NCBI GenBank assembly: GCA_018336195.1
Contig: JAGXQV010000144.1
Coordinates: forward strand, 1 to 64,000
Source: Sulfuricella sp.
Lineage (GTDB): Bacteria > Pseudomonadota > Gammaproteobacteria > Burkholderiales > Sulfuricellaceae
DNA length: 64,000 nt
Reading direction: 5' to 3'
The notes beneath the pieces are model-generated. The model was not told the origin of the DNA. It saw nothing but the letters and a program-made list of their open reading frames with translations, and searched no databases. Position numbers and translations under genes: made by a program. Shown here in pieces: positions 25,221-34,916 of this stretch; position 1 is the first letter of the stretch; each line of letters starts with the position of its first letter.

Positions 25221-26147
25221 TTAGCTGTTGCCTGTCACGAACAGCAAATTGGGACCGGCTCGCGAGTAGCCAGCCTCATCGACCAGTAGGTCGAGCGCCA
25301 GCGTGGCAAGGTCGTCGGCCACCGGGTCGCCATCCGGGGCTTTCTCCAGGTAAAGAATCTTCAGATAACCCTGGCAGTCATCGCAGGTTTCGGCGCGCAC
25401 CGCTTCGCCGTTCTTGGTATCGGAACCCTCGATATGGCGATAGGCGATCTTCCCGGTTGCGTCGCAGGTCGGGCACTTGACCCGCACCAGATTCCATTCG
25501 GTGTTGCACAGCGAGCAATGCAGGTAGCGCAAGTTGTTGGCATCCGGCGAGGGCCGCACCACGCTCGCCACCGGCATGTTGCCGCAGCACGGACACACGC
25601 CCGCCACGTCGAGAGCCGGCATGTGCTCCGCACCGAGGGCTGCGGCCATTGCGGTCCAATAGACCTGAAGGGCGGCAGCGACAAAGGGCAGCAGCACTGC
25701 GTCGTCACCGTGGAGTTCGGCGCACAGTACCTGCTCGGCGAGCGCTTCAAGCTGTTGCGGCGTTGCCGATTCAAGCCGGGCGCAGCTTTGCTGCACGGCT
25801 TGCGTCGCGTCGGATTTCAATGTGCCGACAATGCCTAGCAGCGCGGCGCGCCAACCGGCATCGCGCGTCCAGTGTTCGGCCGGCAACGGTGGCATGGCGT
25901 GGCTGTGCGCCTGTTCGAGCGCCGTCGCGTTGGGAAGCGGCACGGCGCCAAAAGTTTGCAGCGCGTCGTGCTGCGCTTGGGTGAGACGAGCGAGGAAGCG
26001 TAGCCAGTCGCCAAGGGCATGGCCTTCGGCAAGCGCGACGAAGCGCCGGGCGCGCTCGGCAAAAATCGTATCGCGAGCCGGTACAATGATTTGGGGAGGC
26101 TCGCTGGTCGATGGCATCAGGACGCCTTGCGGCAAGGCAGTGTTCAT
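25221..26147 (-). CDS. fdhE: Formate dehydrogenase accessory protein FdhE
   Basis: A 308-residue cytoplasmic factor needed for assembly or export of respiratory formate dehydrogenases. Four C-x2-C pairs are visible in the C-terminal half: [17 protein letters not shown] and C-D-D-C-Q-G-Y, the iron-binding motifs of the family. The N-terminal part has G-D-W-L-R-F, matching E. coli FdhE. The start is the ATG at 26147 (308 residues; E. coli has 309). An ATG at 26117 with a better-spaced AAGG is an alternative. It lies 62 bases after the gamma subunit gene. Confidence 0.93.
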   Translation of the reverse strand: MNTALPQGVLMPSTSEPPQIIVPARDTIFAERARRFVALAEGHALGDWLRFLARLTQAQHDALQTFGAVPLPNATALEQAHSHAMPPLPAEHWTRDAGWRAALLGIVGTLKSDATQAVQQSCARLESATPQQLEALAEQVLCAELHGDDAVLLPFVAAALQVYWTAMAAALGAEHMPALDVAGVCPCCGNMPVASVVRPSPDANNLRYLHCSLCNTEWNLVRVKCPTCDATGKIAYRHIEGSDTKNGEAVRAETCDDCQGYLKILYLEKAPDGDPVADDLATLALDLLVDEAGYSRAGPNLLFVTGNS

Positions 26148-26209
26148 AATCAATGCGGTTCCATATAGAAGCCGGCCCACGAAGCGCAGTTCATGGGCCG
26201 GACGGTTGC

Positions 26210-26830
26210 TTACTTGCCGGTCATCTGGCGATACCAGCTGCGGTGATGTTGCTTGGCCCAGGCGCGGGTGACCGTGCCGTACCACATGGCGCGGATGGTG
26301 CCCTTGACCCAGATCGCGGCGTAGACGTGCACGGTGATGAGGCCGATCATGAATGCCGCGGAAGCAGCGTGGATCACCGCCCCGAAGCGCACCATTCCCA
26401 CCGGCAAATTGAAGTAGGCGCGCCACAGCATGACGCCGGAAACCAACAACAGCAGCATACAGACTGCCAGCGCCCAGAACAGGAGCTTCTGTCCACCGTT
26501 GTACTTGCCTTGTTCCGGCATGTTGTGGTCGTCGCCTTCCACCATTTCCTTGACCCGGTTCACCCACGCCCAATCGGTCTGCGTCATGACGTTGAGCGCC
26601 TTGAAGCGCACAAACAGGGCAATGAAGGATAGCGCCATCAGCACCCCGAGGAAGGGATGCAGGATGCGCGTCCAGGTGCCCCCGCCAAACAGGTTGGTGA
26701 GCGGCCAGTACAGCGGGTGGAACAGGGTCAGCCCGGACAGGGCGAGCAGGATGAAGCTCATCCCGACCACCCAGTGGTTGGCCCGTTCGGGGGCGGTGTA
26801 GCGTTGCAGGTCTTTGGGATCGCGGATCAT
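26210..26830 (-). CDS. fdnI: Formate dehydrogenase cytochrome b556 (gamma) subunit
   Basis: A 206-residue inner-membrane di-heme cytochrome b that passes formate electrons to quinone. Four membrane segments and conserved His residues are seen: R-A-N-H-W in TM1, L-H-P-F-L-G in TM2, then I-H-A-A-S-A and V-H-V-Y-A in the last two. The ATG at 26830 overlaps the beta-subunit stop by 4 bases (ATGA). Length is close to FdnI (217). The frame extends upstream within the beta gene but has no support as coding. Confidence 0.95.
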   Translation of the reverse strand: MIRDPKDLQRYTAPERANHWVVGMSFILLALSGLTLFHPLYWPLTNLFGGGTWTRILHPFLGVLMALSFIALFVRFKALNVMTQTDWAWVNRVKEMVEGDDHNMPEQGKYNGGQKLLFWALAVCMLLLLVSGVMLWRAYFNLPVGMVRFGAVIHAASAAFMIGLITVHVYAAIWVKGTIRAMWYGTVTRAWAKQHHRSWYRQMTGK

Positions 26831-27714
26831 GCTGCATCCTCCTTTTCGACTTCTTTCTCGGTCTCTTTCGAGACTTCGTTCGGACCTTTGGTGACGTAAT
26901 GGAACAGCCCGGCAAAGCCGACCACTGCCATCACTGCGGTAGCCAGCGGCTTGGTGACGCCTTTCCACAAGTGCACCAGCGGGCTGATGGCCGGATCGGC
27001 GGGCAGACCGCTATAGAGTTGCGGACGGTCGGCGTGGTGCAGCACGTACATGACGTGGGTGCCACCTACGCCCGGCGGGTCGTAAAGCCCCGCGTCCTTG
27101 TAGCCGCGCTCCTTGAGGTCGGCGATGCGCTGCGCGGCGTAGTCCTTCATCTGCTCCTTGGAACCGAACTGCAACGCCCCGGTCGGGCAGGATTTGATGC
27201 AAGCGGGTGCCTGACCGACCGCGACGCGATCCGAACAAAGCGTGCATTTATATGCCTTGCCGTCCTTTTTGGAAAGGCGCGGGACGTTGAAGGGACAGCC
27301 GGTAATACAGTAGCCGCAGCCGATGCAGTTCTCTTCGTGGAAATCGACGATGCCGTTGGCGTACTGGATGATCGCACCGGGCGCCGGGCAGGCTTTGACG
27401 CAGCCCGGATCGGCGCAATGCATGCAGCCGTCCTTGCGGATCAGCCACTCCAGCTTGCCGGCTTCTTCAACTTCGGCGAAGCGCATTACCGTCCATGAAT
27501 TTTCGGTCAGATCAGCCGGATTGTCATAGACGCCGACGTTACTGCCGACTTCGTCACGGAGATCGTTCCACTCCAGGCACGCGGCCTGACAGGCCTTGCA
27601 GCCGATGCAGGTCGACACGTCGATGAGTTTCGCCACTTCAGTGGCTTGGCGCACCGAGGGCGACGGCGTGGTCGTCGCCGAGCGGCGCGCGATGTCTAAC
27701 GATTGCAGTGCCAT
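26827..27714 (-). CDS. fdnH: Formate dehydrogenase iron-sulfur (beta) subunit
   Basis: A 295-residue electron-transfer subunit with four [4Fe-4S] Cys clusters: [31 protein letters not shown] and C-T-L-C-S-D. A C-terminal membrane helix (about 250-272) anchors it facing the periplasm, as in FdnH. The ribosome site AAGGAGG precedes the ATG, 10 bases after the alpha-subunit stop. Length matches E. coli FdnH (294). It wires the alpha active site to the cytochrome b subunit. Confidence 0.96.
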   Translation of the reverse strand: MALQSLDIARRSATTTPSPSVRQATEVAKLIDVSTCIGCKACQAACLEWNDLRDEVGSNVGVYDNPADLTENSWTVMRFAEVEEAGKLEWLIRKDGCMHCADPGCVKACPAPGAIIQYANGIVDFHEENCIGCGYCITGCPFNVPRLSKKDGKAYKCTLCSDRVAVGQAPACIKSCPTGALQFGSKEQMKDYAAQRIADLKERGYKDAGLYDPPGVGGTHVMYVLHHADRPQLYSGLPADPAISPLVHLWKGVTKPLATAVMAVVGFAGLFHYVTKGPNEVSKETEKEVEKEDAA

Positions 27715-27724
27715 GTGCGCCTCC

Positions 27725-30700
27725 TTAGGCTTTCTCGATGTTGACCAGGAACGCCTTGTACTCCGGCGTCTGCGTATTGGCGTCGCCCACGAACGGCGTC
27801 AGGGTGTTGACGATGTAGCCGGGCTTGGTCATCCCCTTGAATCCCCAATGGATCGGGAGTCCGACGTGGTGCACCTGCTTGCCGTTCACCGTCAATGCCC
27901 TGAGGCGCATGGTCACGACCGCCACCGCAAAAATATGGCCACGATTGGAGCGCACCTTGACCCGATCACCGCTCGCGATGCCCTTCTCTGCCGCCAGTTC
28001 CGCGCCGATCTCGACGAATTGTTCGGGCTGGAGAATGGCGTTGATATTGCAGTGCTTGCTCCAGGTATGGAAATGTTCGGTAAGGCGGTAACTGGTCGCC
28101 GCGTAGGGGAAGTCCTGCGCCTTGCCGAAAACCTCCAAGTCGCCCTTGAATACCCGCGCCGCCGGGTTGCTCACCGCCTGCGGATTGGTATTCAGCGGGT
28201 TGCCGTCGAGCGGCGTCTCGAAAGGCTCGTAATGTTCCGGAAAAGGCCCTTCCGCCATCTTGTCCACGGCAAAAAAACGCGCGACCCCTTCAGGGTTCAT
28301 GATGAACGGCCCCATGCCGTCGGCAGGATGGGAATCCGGCTTGAAGTCGGGAACATCGGAGCCGATCCACGAACTACCATTCCACCACACCTGTTTCTTG
28401 TCCGGATTCCACGGCTTGCCCGCCGGATCGGCGGAAGCTCGGTTGTAGAGGATGCGCCGGTTGGCCGGCCACGACCAAGCCCAATTCTGAGTTTGACCGT
28501 TGCCGTAGGGGTCGGCGTTGTCGCGCCGCGCCATCAGGTTGCCGGCCTGGGTCCAGGAGCCACAAAAGATCCAGCAGCCGCTGGCGGTGGTTCCGTCATC
28601 GCGCAGTTGCGCAAAGCCGTCCAACTGCTCACCGCCTTTCTTGACGATCTTGCCGGGATCCTTAGGATCGGCGAGATCGGCCAATGCCTTGCCGGAGAAC
28701 TCTTTCGCCAGTTCCGCCGCCGCCGGGGCGTGAGGAATGCGATAGGGCCAACTAAGGTTGAGGATCGGCTCGGGGAAGGCGCCGCCTTGGGATCGGTACA
28801 TTTCCCGCAGTTTCATGAACAGGCCGGCAATGATCTCGACGTCGGGCTTGCCTTCTCCCGGCGGTTCCGCGCTCTTCCAGTGCCATTGCAGCCAGCGTCC
28901 GGAATTCACCAGCGAGCCTTCCTCCTCGGCGAAGCAGCCCGAGGGCAGGCGAAAGACCGTGGTCTGGATTTTGGCCGGATCCACGTCGTTGTGCACGCCG
29001 AAATTCTTCCAGAACTCGGAAGTCTCGGTGGCCAGCGGGTCGATCACCACCAAGTACTTGAGCTTGGCCAGCGCCGCGCCCAGCTTGGCCTTGTTGGGGA
29101 AAGCGGCCAGCGGGTTGAAGCCTTGGCAGAAGTAGCCGTTAAGCCGGCCCTGGTGCATGTCCTCGAAGACTTGCAGCACGTCATGCACCTTGTCCAGCTT
29201 GGGTAGCCAGTCGAAACACCAGTCGTTGGACTTGTTTGCGGCCGCGCCGAACCAGGACTTCATCAGGCTGACGTGGAACTTTTCGTAGTTCTGCCAGTAC
29301 GACAACTGGTTGGGCCGGAGCGGCTTGGATGCCCGTTTGTCGATGTAAGTCCGGTAGTCCATCTCCTTCTCGCCGGGCAAGGTCAGGTAGCCCGGCAACA
29401 GGTTGGAGAGCAGCCCCAGATCGGTCAAGCCCTGAATGTTGGAGTGGCCGCGCAAGGCATTCATGCCACCGCCGGAGACGCCGATGTTGCCCAGCAGCAA
29501 CTGCACCATGGCGGCACTGCGGATCATCTGGGAACCCACCGAATGCTGGGTCCAGCCGAGCGCATAGAGGATGGTCGCGGCCCGTTCGGGAGTGGCTGTG
29601 GAGGCCAGCAGTTCGCAGACCTTGAGGAACAGTTCCTTGGGCGTACCGCAGATTTTCTCCACCATCTCCGGCGTATAACGGTTGTAGTGCGTTTTCATCA
29701 ACTGATAGACGCAGCGCGGATCCTGGAGCTTCGGGTCGGTCAGGACGTAGCCGTCTTTCCCCAGTTGGTAAGCCCAGGTGGATTTGTCGTAGGCGCGCTG
29801 ATCGGCGTTGTAGCCGGAAAAGATGCCGTTGTCGAAAGCATAGTCTTCGTTCACCAGGAAACCGAAGTCGGTGTAGGCGCGAACGTAGTCATGCTGGATC
29901 TTGTCGTTGGCCAGCAGATAGTTGATCACGCCGCCCAGGAAGGCGATGTCGGTGCCGGCGCGCAGCGGGGCGTAAAGATCAGCCACGGCAGCCGAGCGCG
30001 TAAAACGCGGATCGACGACGACCAGCTTGGCCTGGTTGTGCTTCTTGGCTTCGATTACCCACTTGAAACCGCAAGGATGTGCCTCGGCGGCATTGCCGCC
30101 CATAATCAGGACCATATCGGCATTCTTGATGTCGACCCAGTGGTTGGTCATCGCGCCTCTACCGAACGTCGGAGCCAGACTGGCCACCGTCGGTCCGTGT
30201 CAGACGCGGGCTTGATTGTCGAAAGCGAGGATGCCCAGGCTGCGCACCACTTTGTGAGTGATGTAGCCCGACTCGTTGCTCGACGCCGATGCCGCCAGGA
30301 AACCGGTGGTTAACCAGCGATTCACCGTTGCGCCGGCGGCGTTCCGGGTGACGAAATTGGCGTCGCGGTCGGCCTTCATCAATTGGGCGATGCGGGTGTA
30401 GGCCTCGTCCCACGAGATCCGCTTCCATTCGCTGGAGCCAGGCTCGCGCACTTCGGGATACTTGAGACGATCGGGACTTTTCACCATGTCGAGCAACGAC
30501 GCGCCTTTCGGGCAGAGGGTGCCGCGGTTCACCGGATGATCCGGATCGCCCTCGATATGAATGATGTCGGCCTGGGCGTTTTTCGACTTGTCGCCAAGGG
30601 TGTAAATCAATACGCCGCAACTCACCGAACAGTATGGACAGGTATTCCGGGTTTCAGTGGCATGTGCCAGCTTGAATGTCCGCACCTCCGCCAGCACCGG

Positions 30701-30787
30701 GGACGGCGAGAACCCCATCATCGCGATGGTCGAGCTACCCATGCCAGCGGTGCAAATCTTGAAGAATTGCCGTCTGTTAACTTGCAT
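27725..30787 (-). CDS. fdnG: Formate dehydrogenase alpha subunit, selenoprotein (in-frame UGA)
   Basis: A 1020-residue periplasmic molybdo- or tungstopterin enzyme that oxidises formate to CO2. The frame is interrupted only by a TGA at 30202-30200, which falls at residue 196, the Sec196 position of E. coli FdnG, in the context R-V-U-H-G-P-T. The start is the ATG at 30787 after AGGAGG. A twin-arginine signal (N-R-R-Q-F-F-K) begins at residue 4. A [4Fe-4S] site is formed by C50, C53, C57 and C92. The downstream part has [13 protein letters not shown] and G-G-N-A-A-E-A-H-P, and the C-terminal pterin-binding domain is complete. An untreated gene call would split this into two ORFs at the UGA. Confidence 0.96.
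30162..30202 (-). promoter_or_regulatory. Bacterial SECIS element in the formate dehydrogenase mRNA
   Basis: Directly after the UGA, 14 bases on from its U, an apical hairpin at 30188-30171 pairs GG-T-GGCCA with TGGCTCC around a GTC loop. It leaves a bulged U in the 5' arm. This is the same geometry and spacing as E. coli fdhF (stem with bulged U and a G-U-containing apical loop). It should be bound by the SelB encoded at 21874-23775. Confidence 0.88.
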
Positions 30788-30854
30788 TTGTAGATCCTCC
30801 TGAGATTCCAATTGCCTGCAACACCGCCGAACAGGATGTGTGTGCGCGAAATCC

Positions 30855-30882
30855 AGAATAGGGGACTTTGCGGCAATTGCAA
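30855..30882 (-). promoter_or_regulatory. Putative promoter of the formate dehydrogenase-sel operon
   Basis: Minus-strand TTGCAA and TATTCT are 16 bases apart, with a predicted start near 30848 and a leader of about 60 bases to the alpha-subunit ATG. The -35 lies inside a GCAATT-GCA-AATTGC inverted repeat (30873-30887) that could be an operator. No clear FNR or sigma-54 site was seen. Assigned by eye. Confidence 0.35.
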
Positions 30883-31033
30883 ATTGCGGTTACCTCGGAT
30901 TATTTCTACTCCAAGATGGGGAATGCCCTATCGCCAAAGAATACGTATTTGATGAAAGTTGGATGGCAAAGGCAGATGAGCAGCCTACTTCCCGTTTATA
31001 ATGTGCGCCCTAATTTTTTATTCGAGCCGAATC

Positions 31034-31372
31034 ATGTCCAACATCCCTGTCTGTCCCCAATGTACCCTGCAAAACACTTACCCGGACGGCGCCAATTACG
31101 TGTGTGCCGATTGCGGTTATGAATGGCCGATGGAAGCCAGCGCTGCCGATGACGACGCCGATGCGGTAATCAAGGATGCCAACGGCAACGTGCTAGCCGA
31201 CGGCGATGCGGTGGTGCTGATCAAGGATTTGAAAGTGAAAGGCTCGTCGATCACCCTGAAAATGGGCACCAAGGTGAAGAGTATTCGCTTGGTGGGCGGC
31301 GATCACGAAGTGGATTGCAAGATGGATGCCGGCAATTTCATGCTGAAGGCCTGCTATCTCAGGAAGGTCTGA
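31034..31372 (+). CDS. PhnA/YjdM-like zinc-ribbon protein
   Basis: A 112-residue protein of the PhnA (YjdM) family. The start is the ATG at 31034 (M-S-N-I-P-V-C-P-Q-C); an earlier in-frame ATG at 31001 lacks support. An N-terminal zinc ribbon has C-P-Q-C and C-A-D-C-G-Y-E-W. The C-terminal domain reads D-G-D-A-V-V-L-I-K-D-L-K-V-K-G-S, ending D-C-K-M-D-A-G-N-F-M-L-K. The family was once linked to phosphonoacetate use, but its real role is unsettled. It is a single gene; a TATAAT-like box lies at 30997-31002. Confidence 0.9.
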   Translation: MSNIPVCPQCTLQNTYPDGANYVCADCGYEWPMEASAADDDADAVIKDANGNVLADGDAVVLIKDLKVKGSSITLKMGTKVKSIRLVGGDHEVDCKMDAGNFMLKACYLRKV

Positions 31373-31386
31373 GAATAGTTTGGCGC

Positions 31387-31683
31387 TCAGTTGACGATGG
31401 AGTTAAGCAGCAGGGAGCGCTGCTCCAGGCAATCGCTATCCCCGGCTTGATAGTCGCGGCAGATATCGGGACGGTTTTCATAGATGGTACACAGCATTGT
31501 CCGGCGATCCAGCGCTGCGCACCAACCATCGTCGAGGCGGTGCATCACCCAGCCGCCCCAGTGATTCTGGGCGGTGAATTCGGGCGGGACGCCGTCATCG
31601 CCGATCAACAAAACCTCCAGCCGGCAGCAGCAGGCCTCGCAATCCGCGCATGACACGACGAGGCCGGCATTGGGGACGCCCAT
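31387..31683 (-). CDS. YkgJ-like cysteine-cluster protein
   Basis: A 98-residue small protein with the family cluster C-A-D-C-E-A-C-C-C near the N-terminus and C-x7-Y-E-N-R-P-D-I-C-R further on. These Cys probably bind zinc or an iron-sulfur cluster. No enzymatic role is established for this family. It lies 6 bases downstream of the NYN-LOTUS gene stop, so the two are likely co-transcribed. Confidence 0.82.
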   Translation of the reverse strand: MGVPNAGLVVSCADCEACCCRLEVLLIGDDGVPPEFTAQNHWGGWVMHRLDDGWCAALDRRTMLCTIYENRPDICRDYQAGDSDCLEQRSLLLNSIVN

Positions 31684-31689
31684 TCTCGT

Positions 31690-32820
31690 TCAAGCGCCGT
31701 CGCTGGACGCGTCGATCTTGCGGCGCCGGGGACGGGAGGCGGATTTGCGCGCCGGCTTGGCGGGTGGCTCTTCGGCAGGAGCGACTTGGGCCGGCGGCTC
31801 GCTGACTGGAAGCGCTTCCGGCGCTGCCTCGCTGACTTGCGGTACGACCGCTTCGGCTTTCTTCGCCGCCGGTTTGCGGCCTCCCCGCTTGCGTCGGGTT
31901 TCCGGTTTGACAACCCCCTCTTCCGGCATAGCCGCTATTGCCTCCGCCTCAGGCGAAACCACCACATCCGTGGATTGCTCGGTTACTGCTTCGCTGCCGA
32001 CCGCCGCGTTGCTGCTGCGATACACGTAGGCATTCGACTTCTCGTCGCGTCCGAATTCGAGGAGGCCACGTGCCTGAGCTTCTTCGAGCAGATTGATGAA
32101 AGCCCGGAAACCGTAGTAAGACTCGTTGAATCCGGGCTTGCGGCGCTTGATCGCCTCTTTCAGCACGGAGGCCCAGATCTTGCCGCTCTCGCCTCTTTCG
32201 AAAAGCAGTGCCTCGAACGTTTCCACCGCCAGGTCGATGGCCTTGGTCTTGCGCGCTTCCAACTCTTCCTTGCGGCTTTTCTCGTCTTCCGGAGTACGCT
32301 TGGTCGTCGGCTGGACCTCCCGGGTGCTACCCTTGGTAGCGCGCTGACTCTCACGCACCAGGTCGTCGTAATAGATGAATTCGTCGCAGTTGGCAATCAA
32401 CAGGTCGGAGGTCGATTGTTTGACGCCGACGCCGATCACTTGTTTGGCGTTCTCGCGCAGCTTGGAAACCAGCGGCGAGAAATCGGAGTCGCCGCTGATG
32501 ATGACGAAAGTGTTGACGTGGGATTTGGTGTAACACAGGTCGAGCGCATCCACGACCAGGCGGATGTCCGCTGAATTCTTCCCGGACTGGCGCACATGGG
32601 GAATTTCGATCAACTCGAAATTGGCCTCATGCATGGTGGCTTTAAAGCCCTTGTAGCGATCCCAATCGCAGTAAGCCTTCTTGACGACGATGCTGCCCTT
32701 GAGCAACAGGCGTTCGAGCACTGGTTTGATGTCGAATTTCTCGTATTTTGCATCGCGCACGCCGAGCGCGACGTTTTCGAAGTCGCAAAATACCGCCATG
32801 CTGAGGTTGTCAGATGCCAT
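31690..32820 (-). CDS. NYN-domain ribonuclease with LOTUS/OST-HTH domain
   Basis: A 376-residue cytoplasmic protein. The NYN (PIN-like, LabA-type) domain occupies about 1-160 with acidic residues F-C-D-F-E-N, S-A-D-I-R-L-V-V-D and I-S-G-D-S-D-F, matching the metal-binding site of RNases in this group. After a charged linker, a LOTUS/OST-HTH domain (about 205-275) has I-W-A-S-V-L-K-E-A-I-K-R-R-K-P and Y-Y-G-F-R-A-F-I-N-L-L. The last 100 residues are low-complexity Ala/Pro/Lys/Arg and probably disordered, ending in basic sequence that could bind nucleic acid. RNA processing or decay is the family-based expectation; the target is unknown. Confidence 0.88.
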   Translation of the reverse strand: MASDNLSMAVFCDFENVALGVRDAKYEKFDIKPVLERLLLKGSIVVKKAYCDWDRYKGFKATMHEANFELIEIPHVRQSGKNSADIRLVVDALDLCYTKSHVNTFVIISGDSDFSPLVSKLRENAKQVIGVGVKQSTSDLLIANCDEFIYYDDLVRESQRATKGSTREVQPTTKRTPEDEKSRKEELEARKTKAIDLAVETFEALLFERGESGKIWASVLKEAIKRRKPGFNESYYGFRAFINLLEEAQARGLLEFGRDEKSNAYVYRSSNAAVGSEAVTEQSTDVVVSPEAEAIAAMPEEGVVKPETRRKRGGRKPAAKKAEAVVPQVSEAAPEALPVSEPPAQVAPAEEPPAKPARKSASRPRRRKIDASSDGA

Positions 32821-32856
32821 TAATTTTCTCCAATGAGAGGTTGGACGAGTTGGTCG

Positions 32857-34788
32857 TCAGGGTCTATGAACATCGAAGAACTGTTCCACTTCGGTTGGTT
32901 CGCGGGTGCGTTTCATCGGCGGCAGACTTTGCCAGATGCGCTTTCCGTATTGCTTGGTAATCAGGCGCGGATCGCAGATCATCAACACGCCACGGTCGGT
33001 TTCGTCGCGGATCAGGCGTCCCGCGCCCTGCTTGAGGGTAATGACCGCGTGGGGCAACTGAAATTCCATGAAGGCGTTGCGCCCCTCCTTGTTGATTCTT
33101 TCGATGCGCGCCGAGAGCACCGGATCGTCGGGCGGGGAAAACGGCAGTTTGTCGATAATGACCAAGGATAGCGCCGAACCGCGCACATCCACGCCTTCCC
33201 AGAAGCTCTGGCTGGCCACCAGCACGGCGTTGCCGAGCTTGCGGAAGCGTTCCAGCAGTTCGCTACGCGACCCTTGCCCCTGGATCAGCAAGGGAAAGTC
33301 CAGCTTGTCGCGTTCGAAGGCATCGCTCAGCAATTCATGGGCTTCGCGCATGGCGCGCAGGCTGGTACAGAGCAGGAAGGCCCGCCCGCCGCTGGCCTTG
33401 ATGATCGGCAAGGCGGCCTTGACCACCGCTTCGGTATAGCCGGAAGTGTTGGGTTCGGGCATCCCCGGCGGGGCGTAAAGCAACGCTTGGCTTTCATAAT
33501 CGAAGGGGCTTTCCCAACTGCTGGCGGCGGCTTCGAGCAGCCCCATCTGTTCCTGGTAATGGCGAAAATCGCGTTTTACCGCCAGGGTGGCCGAGGTAAA
33601 GATCCAGGCGCGCGGCTGGCCGCCGATCTGCTTCTGGAAGATTTCCGCAATCGACAGCGGCGTGGCGTTGAGTTGCAGGGCGCGGCTGTACAACTCGACC
33701 CAGCGCACCCGCTCCTGGTTGTCGTCGTCACGCCAGCGTTTGAGCTGGTCGCTGAACAATACGCCGCGCTGCCAGCAGTTTTTCAGTCCTTCACCGCGCT
33801 CCGCCTGGGTTTCCAGGAGTTTGACGAGTTCCTCCAGACGGTCCTGGACGGTTTGTACGGCTTCGCTAAATCCATCCTTGCGCAGGGCCGTCGCCAGGGG
33901 CATCCGCGCACTTTCCTGGGGAAAAACCAGGCGCAGGTCGCGGGCAGCCTTGTCGAGCTTATCGGTGGCCTTGGGCAATTCGGCGAAATCCTTGGCCGAG
34001 GTTAGGGCTTCCGCGTGGGAATCGCGCGCCAGTTCCAGCAACTGGCTGGTGCTCAGGTTCTCGCCGAAAAACAGGCTGGCGGTTTCCGGCAACTGGTGCG
34101 CCTCGTCGAAAATCACTGTGTTGCTCGCCGGCAGCAATTCGCTCAGTCCCTCGTCGCGCAGCCACACGTCAGCAAAGAACAAATGATGGTTGACCACCAC
34201 CACGTCGGCCTCCTGGGCGCGCTTGCGCGCTTCCATGACGAAGCATTCCTTGTAGCTGGCGCATTCCTGGCCCAGGCAGTTTTCCCGGGTGGACGTGACG
34301 AAACCCCAGATCGCGGCGTTTTCCGGCACTTCGCCGAGTTGGCTTTTATCGCCGCTCTTGCTGGTGGCCGCGTAGCGCTCGATCTTGGGCAAATACAGGG
34401 CATCCTCGCGGGTCGGAAAGCGACCTTCCGCCTTGGCGCGGGCAAGGTGGAAATGACACACATAGTTTGCCCGGCCTTTCAGCATTGCCACGCTCGCCGG
34501 GACTTTCAGGGCGTCGCGCAGCGCCGGGATATCACGGAAGAAAAGCTGATCCTGCAGGGTCTTGGTGCCGGTCGAGACGATCACCTTGCCGCCGGAGAGC
34601 AGTGCCGGCGCGAGATAGGCGAAGGTCTTGCCGGTACCCGTGCCGGCTTCGGCAATCAGGATGTCGTGCTTGGCGATGGCATCGGAAATCGCCTGCGCCA
34701 TTTCGATTTGCTGGCGGCGGGGACGGTAGTCGCGGATGGCGCCGGAAAGCACGCCTCCGGCGGAAAAGATGGAATCCAGATCAAGCAT
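32857..34788 (-). CDS. ATP-dependent DNA helicase, DinG/YoaA family
   Basis: A 643-residue superfamily 2 XPD-like helicase. Walker A G-T-G-T-G-K-T lies at residues 49-55 and the D-E-A-H box is in V-I-F-D-E-A-H-Q-L-P. An iron-sulfur cluster is expected from Cys in Y-V-C-H-F, C-L-G-Q-E-C and Y-K-E-C between motifs I and II. The C-terminal motifs W-E-G-V-D and Q-G-A-G-R-L-I-R are present. It acts in 5'-to-3' DNA unwinding for repair. Length is closer to YoaA (636) than to DinG (716). It is divergent from the porG operon across a 128-base gap. Confidence 0.93.
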   Translation of the reverse strand: MLDLDSIFSAGGVLSGAIRDYRPRRQQIEMAQAISDAIAKHDILIAEAGTGTGKTFAYLAPALLSGGKVIVSTGTKTLQDQLFFRDIPALRDALKVPASVAMLKGRANYVCHFHLARAKAEGRFPTREDALYLPKIERYAATSKSGDKSQLGEVPENAAIWGFVTSTRENCLGQECASYKECFVMEARKRAQEADVVVVNHHLFFADVWLRDEGLSELLPASNTVIFDEAHQLPETASLFFGENLSTSQLLELARDSHAEALTSAKDFAELPKATDKLDKAARDLRLVFPQESARMPLATALRKDGFSEAVQTVQDRLEELVKLLETQAERGEGLKNCWQRGVLFSDQLKRWRDDDNQERVRWVELYSRALQLNATPLSIAEIFQKQIGGQPRAWIFTSATLAVKRDFRHYQEQMGLLEAAASSWESPFDYESQALLYAPPGMPEPNTSGYTEAVVKAALPIIKASGGRAFLLCTSLRAMREAHELLSDAFERDKLDFPLLIQGQGSRSELLERFRKLGNAVLVASQSFWEGVDVRGSALSLVIIDKLPFSPPDDPVLSARIERINKEGRNAFMEFQLPHAVITLKQGAGRLIRDETDRGVLMICDPRLITKQYGKRIWQSLPPMKRTREPTEVEQFFDVHRP

Positions 34789-34855
34789 GAAGGGTAAATA
34801 CGTTTTACAGTCATCATATTATCACGATAGTCCGGAATCATAGGCAGACACCGTT

Positions 34856-34884
34856 TTGGCAGAATACCGAATCGGTGCTAAATT
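34856..34884 (+). promoter_or_regulatory. Putative sigma-70 promoter of the oxidoreductase operon
   Basis: TTGGCA and TAAATT are spaced 17 bases apart, 33 bases upstream of the gamma-subunit ATG. This is a good match by eye and correctly placed in the divergent gap with the helicase gene. Confidence 0.55.
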
Positions 34885-34916
34885 GAAGATACTTCCTCCA
34901 ACGGTCGGGGTCTCAC

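Noticed and set aside
25184-26915. 564-codon frame fused upstream of fdhE
   Set aside because: The upstream part is antisense-like sequence within the gamma-subunit gene in another frame. FdhE homology begins near 26147 and gives the normal family length.
27596-29206. 536-codon plus-strand frame across the formate dehydrogenase genes
   Set aside because: It lies opposite conserved formate dehydrogenase coding sequence and reflects GC-rich codon structure, not a gene.
30199-30203. Stop codon splitting the formate dehydrogenase alpha gene into two ORFs (pseudogene or two proteins)
   Set aside because: The TGA falls exactly at the Sec196 position, is followed by a SECIS hairpin, and selA, selB and selC lie downstream. 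Reading on gives one full-length enzyme.
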